Assembly: GCA_944415425.1 (NCBI GenBank)
Contig: CALYBP010000016.1
Span: forward strand, 1-37,010
DNA from: an uncultured Ruminococcus sp.
Lineage (GTDB): Bacteria > Bacillota > Clostridia > Oscillospirales > Acutalibacteraceae
Direction of reading: 5' to 3'
Length of the DNA: 37,010 bases
Shown: in pieces, positions 17,507-25,175 of the stretch
How positions within the stretch are numbered: the first letter of the stretch is position 1
Layout of the letters: each line of letters starts with the position of its first letter
Position numbers and translations under genes: made by a program
The notes under the pieces: model-generated
Told to the model about the DNA's origin: nothing
Database searches by the model: none
Seen by the model: only the letters and a program-made list of their open reading frames with translations

Positions 17507-18241
17507 ATGTCAGGACATAACAAATGGAGTACGATTAAGCAGAAAAAAGGTAAAAACGACGCCGCAAGAGCAAAGGTATTTACCAAAATCGGCAGAGAGC
17601 TTATTGTTGCCATTAAGGAAGGCGGAAGCGCAGATCCGAGCGTAAACTCAAAACTCAAGGACTGCATTGCAAAGGCAAAGGCTGCAAATGTCCCTAACGA
17701 CAACATTGAGCGTATTATTAAAAAGGCTGCTAACGATAACGACTCTACAAATTACGAGGCAGTTACATATGAGGGATACGGTCCTAGCGGAGTAGCCGTT
17801 ATTGTAGAGGCACTTACCGACAACAGAAACAGAACGGCAGGAGAAGTAAGACATTACTTTGACAAGTTCGGAGGAAATATGGGAACACAGGGCTGTGTAA
17901 GTTTTATGTTCTCACAAAAGGGCGTTCTTGTTATTGAGCGTGAAGATCTTGAGAAAGATGAGGACACCGTAATGAGCGACGCTCTTGAATGCGGCGCTTC
18001 AGACTTTGAGGCCGATGACGATATATTCACAATCTACACGGAACCCGAGGATTTCTCCGCTGTAAGAGATGACCTGGAAAAACTCGGATATACATTCGCT
18101 TCGGCTGAGCTTGAAATGGTGCCGAGCACATACGCAAAGATTGAAGACGAAGAAGTCGCAGTAAAAATGCAAAAGATGCTTGATATGTTTGAAGATAACG
18201 ATGATATTCAGAATGTATGGCACAACTGGGAAATGAACTGA
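17507..18241 (+). CDS. yebC: YebC/PmpR-family protein
   Basis: A 244-residue member of the YebC/TACO1 family, described as DNA-binding regulators and, for TACO1-like members, as helpers of translation through proline-rich stretches. The hallmark start SGHNKWSTIKQKKGKNDAARAK and the segment YEGYGPSGVAVIVEALTDN are both present. An upstream in-frame ATG at 17498 would add three residues. The ATG at 17507 fits the family N-terminus and lies about 8 bases after GAGAAGGAAT. It is monocistronic, divergent from yicC and ended by a hairpin. Confidence 0.93.
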   Translation: MSGHNKWSTIKQKKGKNDAARAKVFTKIGRELIVAIKEGGSADPSVNSKLKDCIAKAKAANVPNDNIERIIKKAANDNDSTNYEAVTYEGYGPSGVAVIVEALTDNRNRTAGEVRHYFDKFGGNMGTQGCVSFMFSQKGVLVIEREDLEKDEDTVMSDALECGASDFEADDDIFTIYTEPEDFSAVRDDLEKLGYTFASAELEMVPSTYAKIEDEEVAVKMQKMLDMFEDNDDIQNVWHNWEMN

Positions 18242-18283
18242 TTTTTCAGAATTTATAACATATTCCTTTTAAAACAGCGTATA

Positions 18284-18313
18284 AAAAAACCGTCCTGCAT
18301 CGGACGGTTTTTT
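18284..18313. terminator. Bidirectional intrinsic terminator
   Basis: A 12-bp stem pairs AAAAAACCGTCC (18284-18295) with GGACGGTTTTTT (18302-18313), with loop TGCATC. It has T-runs on both strands and lies between the convergent yebC and thioesterase genes. Confidence 0.9.
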
Positions 18314-18314
18314 A

Positions 18315-18731
18315 TTATGTCACACTTTCGGCAAGACGATTATAATAGACGGGAAACTTCTTTTTTAGATTAAAAGGTTTGAAATCATCGTCAACAAAGC
18401 AATGCGTCGTGTAGCCTGTTGACGCAATTTCATCATTCTCGCATAAACGCACCGTGTACTCGTAATGCATCTTGGTGCCGTTAAACTGCGCAAGCCTTAC
18501 CTCTACATAAAATTTATCGCTGAATTTTATCGGCTTTTTATATTTTGCATAGGCGTCTATGTTCGGAATATAAATTCCGTTTTGTTCGAGCTCCTTTACA
18601 TCGCACCCTATTTTGTGCATAAAGTCTACCCTTGCTTCCTCATAATATCTTATGTGGTTCGTGTGATGAACTATTCCCATTTGATCGGTTTCATAGTACG
18701 CTGCACTTCTTGTATAACAGTTGTTTATCAT
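18315..18731 (-). CDS. YbgC/4HBT-type acyl-CoA thioesterase
   Basis: A 138-residue hot-dog-fold thioesterase. The family motif YYETDQMGIVHHTNHIRYYEEAR is present, including the Asp of the DxMGxVHHxNY-like active site. Such enzymes hydrolyse acyl-CoA or acyl-ACP thioesters. The exact substrate cannot be read from sequence. The ATG has AGAGG upstream. It is the last gene of a three-gene unit after the ketoacyl synthase and acyl-CoA synthetase, with only about 10 bp to the synthetase. Confidence 0.88.
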   Translation of the reverse strand: MINNCYTRSAAYYETDQMGIVHHTNHIRYYEEARVDFMHKIGCDVKELEQNGIYIPNIDAYAKYKKPIKFSDKFYVEVRLAQFNGTKMHYEYTVRLCENDEIASTGYTTHCFVDDDFKPFNLKKKFPVYYNRLAESVT

Positions 18732-18741
18732 AAATACCTCT

Positions 18742-20403
18742 TTATTTTTTTAGCAAAAGTCCTTCTTTCAAGTCCTTTTCCGCCTGTTTTTTAATAATAT
18801 AATGCTGTTTTTTGCCCGTAGCAGTATGAGGAAGCTCATCAACAAAACGATAGTAGCGGGGAGCCTGATACTTGGATATATGGGGAGAATCAGAACAGTA
18901 CTTTATTAGCTCTCCAACGGTAAGTGTGGGGTCGCTCGGAATGATATACGCAGCCACGCACTCACCTCTTGTGCTGTCAGGAACACCTGTAACAATACAC
19001 TCGGAAACCTTCGGATGACAATTGATAACTTCCTCTATTCTTGCGGGATAAATATTTTCGCCCTTGCTTATTATCATATCGTCTTTTCTGCCGGCAACTG
19101 TTATAAACTGCTTTTCATCCCAAACACCTATATCGCCCGTGTACATCCATCCCTTATAGAATTTTTCCTTTGTAGCCTGCTCGTTGCCAGCGTAACAATA
19201 TGTGGATTTTGCGGGAGATTTTATGATGATTTCTCCCTCGGTTTTATTATCAAACGGGACCGTTTCATCGGGCTCTGCCTTTTTGTCGTCAAACAGCTTT
19301 ACGACTCTCACTTCGTCATCCGTACAGGAACGACCAGCCGTTCCCGCCATTTCGGGCAAATCAAACGGACGAAGAAATGTATTCCAAAACGACTCGGTGG
19401 TTCCGTAACCGTTAAAGATATTCGGAGTGAGTACACGCTGAAAACGAATGCACGCTTCTTTTTCGAGAGGACTGCCCATTGTTATTATACCCTTTAGAGT
19501 TGAAATATCACGCGGATGCTTTTCCTGTCTGCTTGCGAGCAGCGAAAGAACAGATGGCACGCCCGTCATAAATGTTATTGAATATTTTTCAACACAATCA
19601 ATGCAAACCTTAGGATTAAACGTGCGCAGAATAACCATTGACGCACCTGCATAAAGAGTCGGCGTAGGGCCACCCGAATGAAGTCCTCCCCTGTGAAACC
19701 ATGGGGTCATATTCATTGTGACATCGGTGACATTGAGGGGGAAATGCATAATAACATCGTGAGCGGATAAAACCTCGTTGATGTTATTAAGCGGAACACC
19801 CTTAGGTGTACCGGTTGTTCCCGATGTTTGCAGCCTTACAATTTCATCATAAATGTGCGGTTTAAAATCTATCGGAGGATTGTCGCAGGATGAGTTCTTT
19901 ACATAATCCTCATAGAGTATATGACCGTTGGGAAGACCGATTTCCTTATTAAAATTGTTGACTGCTATAACAACAGACGGCTTATGCTCGGAAAGTGAAA
20001 GCGCCTTTACAACCGTTTCTGTAATTTCTGCATCGTAAATATAAATCTTCGGTTTATTGTGATTTATAATTTCAGCGGTTTCTCCCGCAGAAAGATTAAA
20101 GTTAGCAGGATTACATACTGCGCCGATTTTCTGCGACGCAATATATCCGAAAAGAAACTGCGGACAATTAAAAAGCTGCATAAACACAACATCAAACTTT
20201 TTAACATTATCCGACTTAAAAGCGTTTGCAAGTCGGTTTGCGTCGCAGTTTAACTGCGAGTATGTCCAGCGCTTGTCTGAAGCAGAATCTATTACGGCGT
20301 TTTTATATCCGAATCGGCTTACATTTCTCATAAATCCGTTAAGCCATGTAAATTCACTTTCAAAAGTTTCCTTAAACATTTTATAATCATATGTCAGCTC
20401 CAT
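18742..20403 (-). CDS. AMP-forming acyl-CoA synthetase
   Basis: A 553-residue ANL-superfamily ligase that activates a carboxylic acid to an acyl adenylate and then an acyl-CoA. The AMP-binding motif is TSGTTGTPKG (193-202), followed by GYGTTES, YTGDIGVW, and the hinge GRKDDMIISKGENIYP. The catalytic lysine is in ATGKK near residue 531. Overall it resembles medium or long-chain fatty acid ligases, but an aromatic acid cannot be excluded. The ATG has GGAGGAA upstream. It sits between the ketoacyl synthase and the thioesterase genes, and such a ligase/thioesterase pair could set an acyl-CoA pool. Confidence 0.9.
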   Translation of the reverse strand: MELTYDYKMFKETFESEFTWLNGFMRNVSRFGYKNAVIDSASDKRWTYSQLNCDANRLANAFKSDNVKKFDVVFMQLFNCPQFLFGYIASQKIGAVCNPANFNLSAGETAEIINHNKPKIYIYDAEITETVVKALSLSEHKPSVVIAVNNFNKEIGLPNGHILYEDYVKNSSCDNPPIDFKPHIYDEIVRLQTSGTTGTPKGVPLNNINEVLSAHDVIMHFPLNVTDVTMNMTPWFHRGGLHSGGPTPTLYAGASMVILRTFNPKVCIDCVEKYSITFMTGVPSVLSLLASRQEKHPRDISTLKGIITMGSPLEKEACIRFQRVLTPNIFNGYGTTESFWNTFLRPFDLPEMAGTAGRSCTDDEVRVVKLFDDKKAEPDETVPFDNKTEGEIIIKSPAKSTYCYAGNEQATKEKFYKGWMYTGDIGVWDEKQFITVAGRKDDMIISKGENIYPARIEEVINCHPKVSECIVTGVPDSTRGECVAAYIIPSDPTLTVGELIKYCSDSPHISKYQAPRYYRFVDELPHTATGKKQHYIIKKQAEKDLKEGLLLKK

Positions 20404-20436
20404 AATGTTCCTCCGTTTCCGATTAAAATTTATAGT

Positions 20437-21660
20437 TTATTTGTATCTACCTACTATAATACTTGAATTTTGTCCTCCGAAACCGAATGCATTAGACATT
20501 GCGTAGTCGATCTCGGCCTTTTTTGCGGTGTTTGAAACAAAATCAATTCCTGCACACTCGGGATCAACCTCGTTTAGATTTATTGTCGGCGGTATCACTC
20601 CGGTTTCAATAGCTTTTAAGCAGGTTATTGTTTCGGTGATTCCTCCCGCTCCCATCATATGACCTGTCGCACCCTTGGTTGAGCTTACATAAGGCAGCTT
20701 ATCTTTAAAAACTTTTTTTATTGCAGATGCTTCTACCGAATCTCCCTTGTTGGTAGCTGTACCGTGAGCGTTAATATATCCGATTTCTTCGGCTTTTATT
20801 CCTGCTTCTTCAATCGCCTGAAGCATACATTCGGCAGCACCACGTCCTTCGGGATGAGGCGCTGTAACATGGTATGCGTCTCCTGTGTTGCCGCACCCCA
20901 TAACCTCGCCGAGGATTTTTGCGCCTCTTGCAAGAGCGTGTTCTTCGGTTTCGAGTATGAGCGCACCTCCGCCCTCACCGATTACAAAACCGTCGCGGGT
21001 AATGTCAAAAGGTCTGCTCGCACTTGCAGGGCTGTCGTTACGCCTCGAAAGAGCCTTTGCATTTGCAAGCGAATATATTACAAGCGGGCACAAAACAGAT
21101 TCCGCTCCAACCGCAAGCATAACATCCGCCTTACCTGTTTCCATACACATACATGCTGTATTGATTGCGTCACCGCCCGATGAGCAGGCTGTGCTTACAG
21201 TAAAGCTCGGTCCCTGAATATTGTAATCAATCGCAATATTTGCCGCAGCGATATTGCCCAGTATCTTTGGAATAAATCTCGGTCCTACTTTTTTATGAGA
21301 AGCACCTGATAGGGCATCCTGCGTAAATGCAATGGTAGCTATTCCGCTCATTGCCGTACCCATTACAATGCCTGTTCTCTTGGGATTTATTTCAAGTCCG
21401 CTTTGCTTTAAAGCTTCTTCTGCCGCAATATATGCGTACTGCATAAACGGGTCTGTCTTTCTAATTAAATCTTTGGGAAGATAATCAGAGGGATTAAAGT
21501 TTTTAACCTCTCCCGCAATCTGTACCGCAAGCTCACTCGGGTCAAATGTCTTTATGGTGTCTATCCCCGACACACCCGAGGTAATGTTTTTCCAATAAGT
21601 GTCTACACCTATTCCGACAGGTGTAACCGCACCCATTCCTGTAATTACAATTCTTCTCAT
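20437..21660 (-). CDS. fabF: Beta-ketoacyl-ACP synthase II-type enzyme
   Basis: A 407-residue condensing enzyme of the KAS I/II fold that extends acyl-ACP with malonyl-ACP. The catalytic triad is complete: Cys159 in STACSSGG, His299 in NAHGTATNKGD and His334 in KGATGHMMGAGG. The nucleophile elbow reads TACSSGG where typical FabF proteins read TACATG, and that variant recalls polyketide-type synthases. The gene is outside a fab operon and heads a unit with an acyl-CoA ligase and a thioesterase. It may therefore be a dedicated rather than the housekeeping enzyme. The symbol is by family only. The ATG has CAGGAG upstream. Confidence 0.88.
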   Translation of the reverse strand: MRRIVITGMGAVTPVGIGVDTYWKNITSGVSGIDTIKTFDPSELAVQIAGEVKNFNPSDYLPKDLIRKTDPFMQYAYIAAEEALKQSGLEINPKRTGIVMGTAMSGIATIAFTQDALSGASHKKVGPRFIPKILGNIAAANIAIDYNIQGPSFTVSTACSSGGDAINTACMCMETGKADVMLAVGAESVLCPLVIYSLANAKALSRRNDSPASASRPFDITRDGFVIGEGGGALILETEEHALARGAKILGEVMGCGNTGDAYHVTAPHPEGRGAAECMLQAIEEAGIKAEEIGYINAHGTATNKGDSVEASAIKKVFKDKLPYVSSTKGATGHMMGAGGITETITCLKAIETGVIPPTINLNEVDPECAGIDFVSNTAKKAEIDYAMSNAFGFGGQNSSIIVGRYK

Positions 21661-21689
21661 AGATAAGCTCCTGTCATTAAAAATAGTTA

Positions 21690-21719
21690 TTTACATTTTG
21701 CATACTATTATGCTATACT
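21690..21719 (+). promoter_or_regulatory. lysR promoter with internal palindrome
   Basis: TTTACA (21690-21695) and TATACT (21714-21719) are spaced by 18 bp. Inside the spacer GCATA-N4-TATGC (21700-21713) is a perfect inverted repeat. LysR proteins usually bind T-N11-A dyads in the divergent region and repress themselves, so this is a good autoregulatory site. The regulatory role is inference. Confidence 0.5.
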
Positions 21720-21722
21720 TGG

Positions 21723-21751
21723 ATTATACCAAAATTATACTGTTAATTCAA
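21723..21751 (-). promoter_or_regulatory. Promoter of the fabF-ligase-thioesterase unit
   Basis: On the minus strand TTGAAT (21751-21746) and TATAAT (21728-21723) are spaced by 17 bp, with TGG before the -10 box. It lies about 60 bp before the fabF ATG, so the leader covers the palindrome in the divergent lysR promoter. Confidence 0.65.
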
Positions 21752-21843
21752 CTGCTGCGGTAATGCAAAAACGCCTGTATTTAGGGATTTTTTTCACGAT
21801 TCTGCATAACTGCCTGCGGTTTTTGCGAAAGGCGGTAACGAAT

Positions 21844-22755
21844 ATGGATATAAATCAGCTTAACTGCTTCATTACGGTTGCTCAAACTCTGAATTTTTCG
21901 GAAGCGGCAAGAAGAAATTATCTTTCTCAATCTACGGTCAGCAGATATATAAGCGACCTTGAAAAGGAATTTGATGTTCAGCTGTTTACCCGATCCCACA
22001 GAGATGTCATTATAACAAACGAGGGAAAAACACTTTTACCGTATGCGATAGAAATTGTCGATACTCTGAAAAAAGCGAAAACGGTAATTAAACAAATGCA
22101 CGACGGCGGACAAGGAAAAATTACACTGGGATGCGATGTTACTTCGCTGAGCTTTCCGTCAAAATGCATATCTGACTTTAGTGAAAAATATCCCGGTATC
22201 TCGGTAGAGGTCAAGCAAATTGACTCTGCGGATAAAAATCAGGCGATTACGGGAAGCGATTTTGACTTTTGTTTTATGCCCAGAGATATGGTGCCCGAAA
22301 ACTCAAATATAGAGTCAATAGTGACACATCTTGAATCGCTTGTTATTGTTACGGCGAGAAAATCAAAATTTAACGGTAAAAAATCAATTAGTCTCAGAGA
22401 ACTGTCGGGCGAAACGATTTTGCTGCTGTCGGAAACAGTTTCACCCATTATATACATGGAAATAATGGACTTGTTTCGCACGTTTCACATTTCCCCTAAG
22501 GTGGAACACACATACGACGACATTGTGTCTATGTATGTGTCTGTTTCCTCGGGACTCGGTGTTTCGATTATCCCTCAAACTCTTGCTCAATTCACATCAA
22601 GCGAATACACGGAAATTTTCACAATTGATGAAGCCGACACTAATATTGCTTATGTTATGGCGTGGGGCAAAGATTCCTCAAATCCGGCATCTAAACTTTT
22701 TGTTGAAGCTGTCAAGAAATTCGCAAAAGGCGACGACAACGCATACGGACTTTAA
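21844..22755 (+). CDS. LysR-family transcriptional regulator
   Basis: A 303-residue regulator with an N-terminal winged helix-turn-helix (NQLNCFITVAQTLNFSEAAR, then LSQSTVSRYISDLEKEFDVQLF) and a C-terminal effector-binding domain of the periplasmic-binding type. An in-frame ATG at 21763 would add 27 residues. It has no ribosome site and would extend past the conserved MDINQLNCF start, so the ATG at 21844, with GAAAGGCGG upstream, is chosen. It is divergent from the fabF unit and upstream of the alcohol dehydrogenase. By the usual LysR arrangement the divergent fabF unit is the likelier target. The effector is unknown. Confidence 0.9.
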   Translation: MDINQLNCFITVAQTLNFSEAARRNYLSQSTVSRYISDLEKEFDVQLFTRSHRDVIITNEGKTLLPYAIEIVDTLKKAKTVIKQMHDGGQGKITLGCDVTSLSFPSKCISDFSEKYPGISVEVKQIDSADKNQAITGSDFDFCFMPRDMVPENSNIESIVTHLESLVIVTARKSKFNGKKSISLRELSGETILLLSETVSPIIYMEIMDLFRTFHISPKVEHTYDDIVSMYVSVSSGLGVSIIPQTLAQFTSSEYTEIFTIDEADTNIAYVMAWGKDSSNPASKLFVEAVKKFAKGDDNAYGL

Positions 22756-22841
22756 TTGTTATATTTTATCTTTTATGATAACATTCTTCCGCGTTAGTGC
22801 ATTTTTCACAAAATTTTCATATATATTTTACCTATTTGCCA

Positions 22842-22870
22842 TTTACTTTAAGATTTTATAGTGGTATAAT
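22842..22870 (+). promoter_or_regulatory. Promoter of the alcohol dehydrogenase gene
   Basis: TTTACT (22842-22847) and TATAAT (22865-22870) are spaced by 17 bp with an extended TGG. An inverted repeat, GTCAA-N5-TTGAC (22878-22892), covers the expected start site and could be an operator. It does not match the Rex consensus. Confidence 0.65.
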
Positions 22871-22920
22871 AATTGTAGTCAAACAAGTTGACCAATTTTA
22901 TTATATTGGAGGAGATTATA

Positions 22921-24129
22921 ATGTACAGATTTACTTTACCCCGTGACCTTTATCACGGTGAAGATGCACTTTCAACATTAAAAACACTTGAGGGAAAAAA
23001 GGCGATCGTTGTTGTCGGCGGCGGCTCAATGAAACGCTTTGGTTTTCTTGACAAGGCTGTTGACTATTTAAAAGAAGCAGGAATGGAAGTTGAGCTTTTT
23101 GAAGGCGTTGAACCCGATCCGTCGGTTGAAACCGTCATGAAAGGCGCCGAGGCAATGCGCAATTTCCAGCCTGACTGGATTGTCGCAATGGGCGGTGGCT
23201 CACCTATCGATGCTGCAAAGGCTATGTGGGCTTTCTATGAATATCCCGAAACTACTTTCGAGGATTTGATTACTCCGTTCAACTTCCCTAAACTCAGGAC
23301 AAAAGCAAAGTTCTGTGCTATTCCGTCAACCTCCGGTACAGCTACCGAAGTTACCGCTTTCTCGGTTATCACAGACTACGCTAAGGGTATCAAATATCCT
23401 CTTGCTGACTTTAATATTACTCCCGATGTTGCCATTGTAGACCCTGCTCTTGCAGAAACAATGCCCAAAAAGCTGACTGCTCACACAGGTATGGATGCAA
23501 TGACACATGCTATCGAGGCTTTTGTTTCCACTCTTAACTGTGAATATACAGACGCACTTGCTCTTCACGCTATCCAGATGATCCATGACAACCTTAAAAA
23601 ATCATATGACGGAGATATGGCTTGCCGCGCGAAGATGCATGATGCACAGTGCCTTGCAGGTATGGCATTCTCAAACGCTCTGCTCGGTATTGTTCACTCG
23701 ATGGCTCATAAGACGGGCGCTGCTTTCTCGGGCGGCCACATTATTCACGGCTGTGCAAATGCAATGTATCTACCTAAGGTTATTAAATATAATTCTAAGG
23801 ACGCAACAGCTGCTGAGCGCTATGCACGCATTGCTAAGTTTATTGACCTTAAAGGCGATACGACAGAAGAGCTTGTTGACGCTCTTATCGCAGAACTGCG
23901 CAGCATGAACGATCAGCTTGATATTCCGCAGGCTATTAAAAATTACGGTCAGGGCGGAGTTAAGGCAGATGAAAGCATCATTGATGAAAAAGAATTTTTG
24001 GAGAAGCTCCCCGAAGTTGCTAAAAATGCAATCGGTGACGCTTGTACGGGTTCTAATCCTCGTCAGCCAAGTCAGGAAGAAATGGAGAAGCTGCTCAAGG
24101 CTTGCTACTACGATTTAGAAATCGACTTC
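22921..24129 (+). CDS. Iron-containing alcohol dehydrogenase
   Basis: A protein of about 403 residues in the group III (Fe-dependent) alcohol dehydrogenase family, NAD(P)H-linked, probably reducing aldehydes such as acetaldehyde or butyraldehyde in fermentation. The nucleotide-binding motif GGGSPIDAAK and the metal ligands in HTGMDAMTHAIEAF and HSMAHKTGAAFSGGHIIHG are all present. An in-frame TTG at 22888 would add 11 residues. GGAGGAG immediately before the ATG at 22921 decides the start. It is monocistronic, with its own promoter and terminator. Confidence 0.93.
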
Positions 24130-24171
24130 TGATAACAAAATGAGTAAAAATACATAATAAATGTAAATCTG

Positions 24172-24203
24172 CGAAGCTGTCTCATTCGGGGCAGCTTCGT
24201 TTT
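24172..24203 (+). terminator. Intrinsic terminator of the alcohol dehydrogenase gene
   Basis: CGAAGCTG (24172-24179) pairs with CAGCTTCG (24192-24199) and is followed by TTTTG, about 40 bp after the stop codon. Confidence 0.8.
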
Positions 24204-24212
24204 GTTTATTAT

Positions 24213-24312
24213 AAAAAGTCGGGTGCTCCGACACGAAATTCGGGCAAACGTAATGATATTATCAAATCATCCCCGCCCGACCGCTTTTGCGGGGTTCCTG
24301 TAAAATAAAAAA
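24213..24312 (+). repeat. Structured repeat element, copy 1
   Basis: A 100-nt stretch about two-thirds identical to 29309-29409. Stem P1 is GTCGG/CCGAC (24218-24222 with 24228-24232). P3 is ATGAT/ATCAT (24253-24257 with 24266-24270). P4 is CCCCGC/GCGGGG (24271-24276 with 24289-24294), with CCGACCG in its loop. A 3' box, TTCCT-x-TAAA-x-TAAAAA, leads straight into the terminator at 24308. It could be a small RNA, a 3' UTR module or a palindromic mobile repeat. Strand is set to plus because two G-U wobbles in copy 2 would be A-C mismatches on the other strand. Confidence 0.65.
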
Positions 24313-24336
24313 GCGACAGCAGAGCCGTCGCTTTTT
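24308..24336. terminator. Intrinsic terminator next to repeat copy 1
   Basis: AAAAAGCGAC (24308-24317) pairs perfectly with GTCGCTTTTT (24327-24336) around a 9-nt loop. It can end the plus-strand repeat transcript and, in the other direction, the CarD-like gene. Confidence 0.88.
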
Positions 24337-24377
24337 GTATTTTACTGATAAACTGTGTAAATTAAAAGTGCGTTAAT

Positions 24378-24899
24378 TTAATTTATAAGAATCTTTTCTT
24401 TTAGATAAGGAATAACAGCATCCTGTTCAACCCCCACAACCGTGGATATTTCCTCTCTGATTATTTTCTCCGCCTCACGAAGATACATCTCATCCATAAT
24501 ATGAAGCTTTCTTCCCTTATTATTCTGAATGACGCTGTGAATCCAAATTGATTTCAACAGAAAAAGTATATCCCTTATATTTCCGAGAGAAATAGCCGTT
24601 TTATATGCCTCTTTTCTTGTAACATCATCTACGTTCCAGTGTGGCTGCTGTTCCGACACCTCGCTTATTATCTTGTCAATTTGCGACTGTGTCATAAGAC
24701 GTTTCATTTTGCCCACAAGTTTTTCGTTGTTAACCGGCACGAAAATCGTTGAATCACCGTTATTAATCGGTTTTAGAACATAATATTTTATTGCGGTACT
24801 TCCAAAAACTTTTTCGGTTATTTCGGTTATTTCGCAAACTCCGTTTACATTATACAAAACCTTTTCTCCAACACTAAAATTCTTTAACTCCTGCTCCAA
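24378..24899 (-). CDS. CarD/CdnL-family transcription regulator
   Basis: 173 residues. The N-terminal part is a CarD/TRCF RNA-polymerase-interacting domain (FSVGEKVLYNVNGVCEITEI, then YYVLKPINNGDSTIFVPVNN). It is followed by a helical domain that in relatives contacts promoter DNA upstream of the -10 box. CdnL proteins stabilise open complexes at many promoters, including rRNA promoters. The start is TTG with CGGAGG eight to nine bases upstream. Length is normal for the family. It is monocistronic, with a long leader. Confidence 0.85.
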   Translation of the reverse strand: MEQELKNFSVGEKVLYNVNGVCEITEITEKVFGSTAIKYYVLKPINNGDSTIFVPVNNEKLVGKMKRLMTQSQIDKIISEVSEQQPHWNVDDVTRKEAYKTAISLGNIRDILFLLKSIWIHSVIQNNKGRKLHIMDEMYLREAEKIIREEISTVVGVEQDAVIPYLKEKILIN

Positions 24900-24955
24900 A
24901 ACAAATGCCTCCGTAATACTGATTAGTACAAAAACGCGTATAACGTCAAATTGTA

Positions 24956-24989
24956 CGTTGTTACATTCAATTATTAATTGTTGTAAACG
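24956..24989 (-). promoter_or_regulatory. Imperfect hairpin in the CarD-like gene leader
   Basis: On the minus strand, CGTT, TACA and CAATT pair successively with AATTG, TGTA and AACG around an AAT loop, about 13 bp with small bulges. It lies between the promoter and the ribosome site and could be a DNA operator or an RNA structure. I cannot assign a function. Confidence 0.35.
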
Positions 24990-25047
24990 AAATTAACTTA
25001 ATCCGTCAATACAGCTATTTAGGATAATAAGTCCAACAACTACATAC

Positions 25048-25077
25048 ATTATACCACAATTTACGCTATTTTGTCAT
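25048..25077 (-). promoter_or_regulatory. Promoter of the CarD-like gene
   Basis: On the minus strand ATGACA (25077-25072) and TATAAT (25053-25048) are spaced by 18 bp with an extended TGG. The resulting leader is about 140 nt, longer than for neighbouring genes. Confidence 0.6.
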
Positions 25078-25175
25078 AGTCAAATTATCCAAATTTTAAT
25101 GCATAAATCTCGCATTATCATAGATAAATTCGGCGGAATATTTGTTTTTGCTTTATGTTATAACGATAAACAGGG

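Noticed and set aside
19015..19497. Plus-strand 160-codon reading frame
   Set aside because: It is antisense to the acyl-CoA synthetase, whose motifs fix the coding strand.
22878..22892. Rex redox-repressor site
   Set aside because: The dyad is GTCAA-N5-TTGAC and lacks the TTGTTAA-type half sites of Rex.
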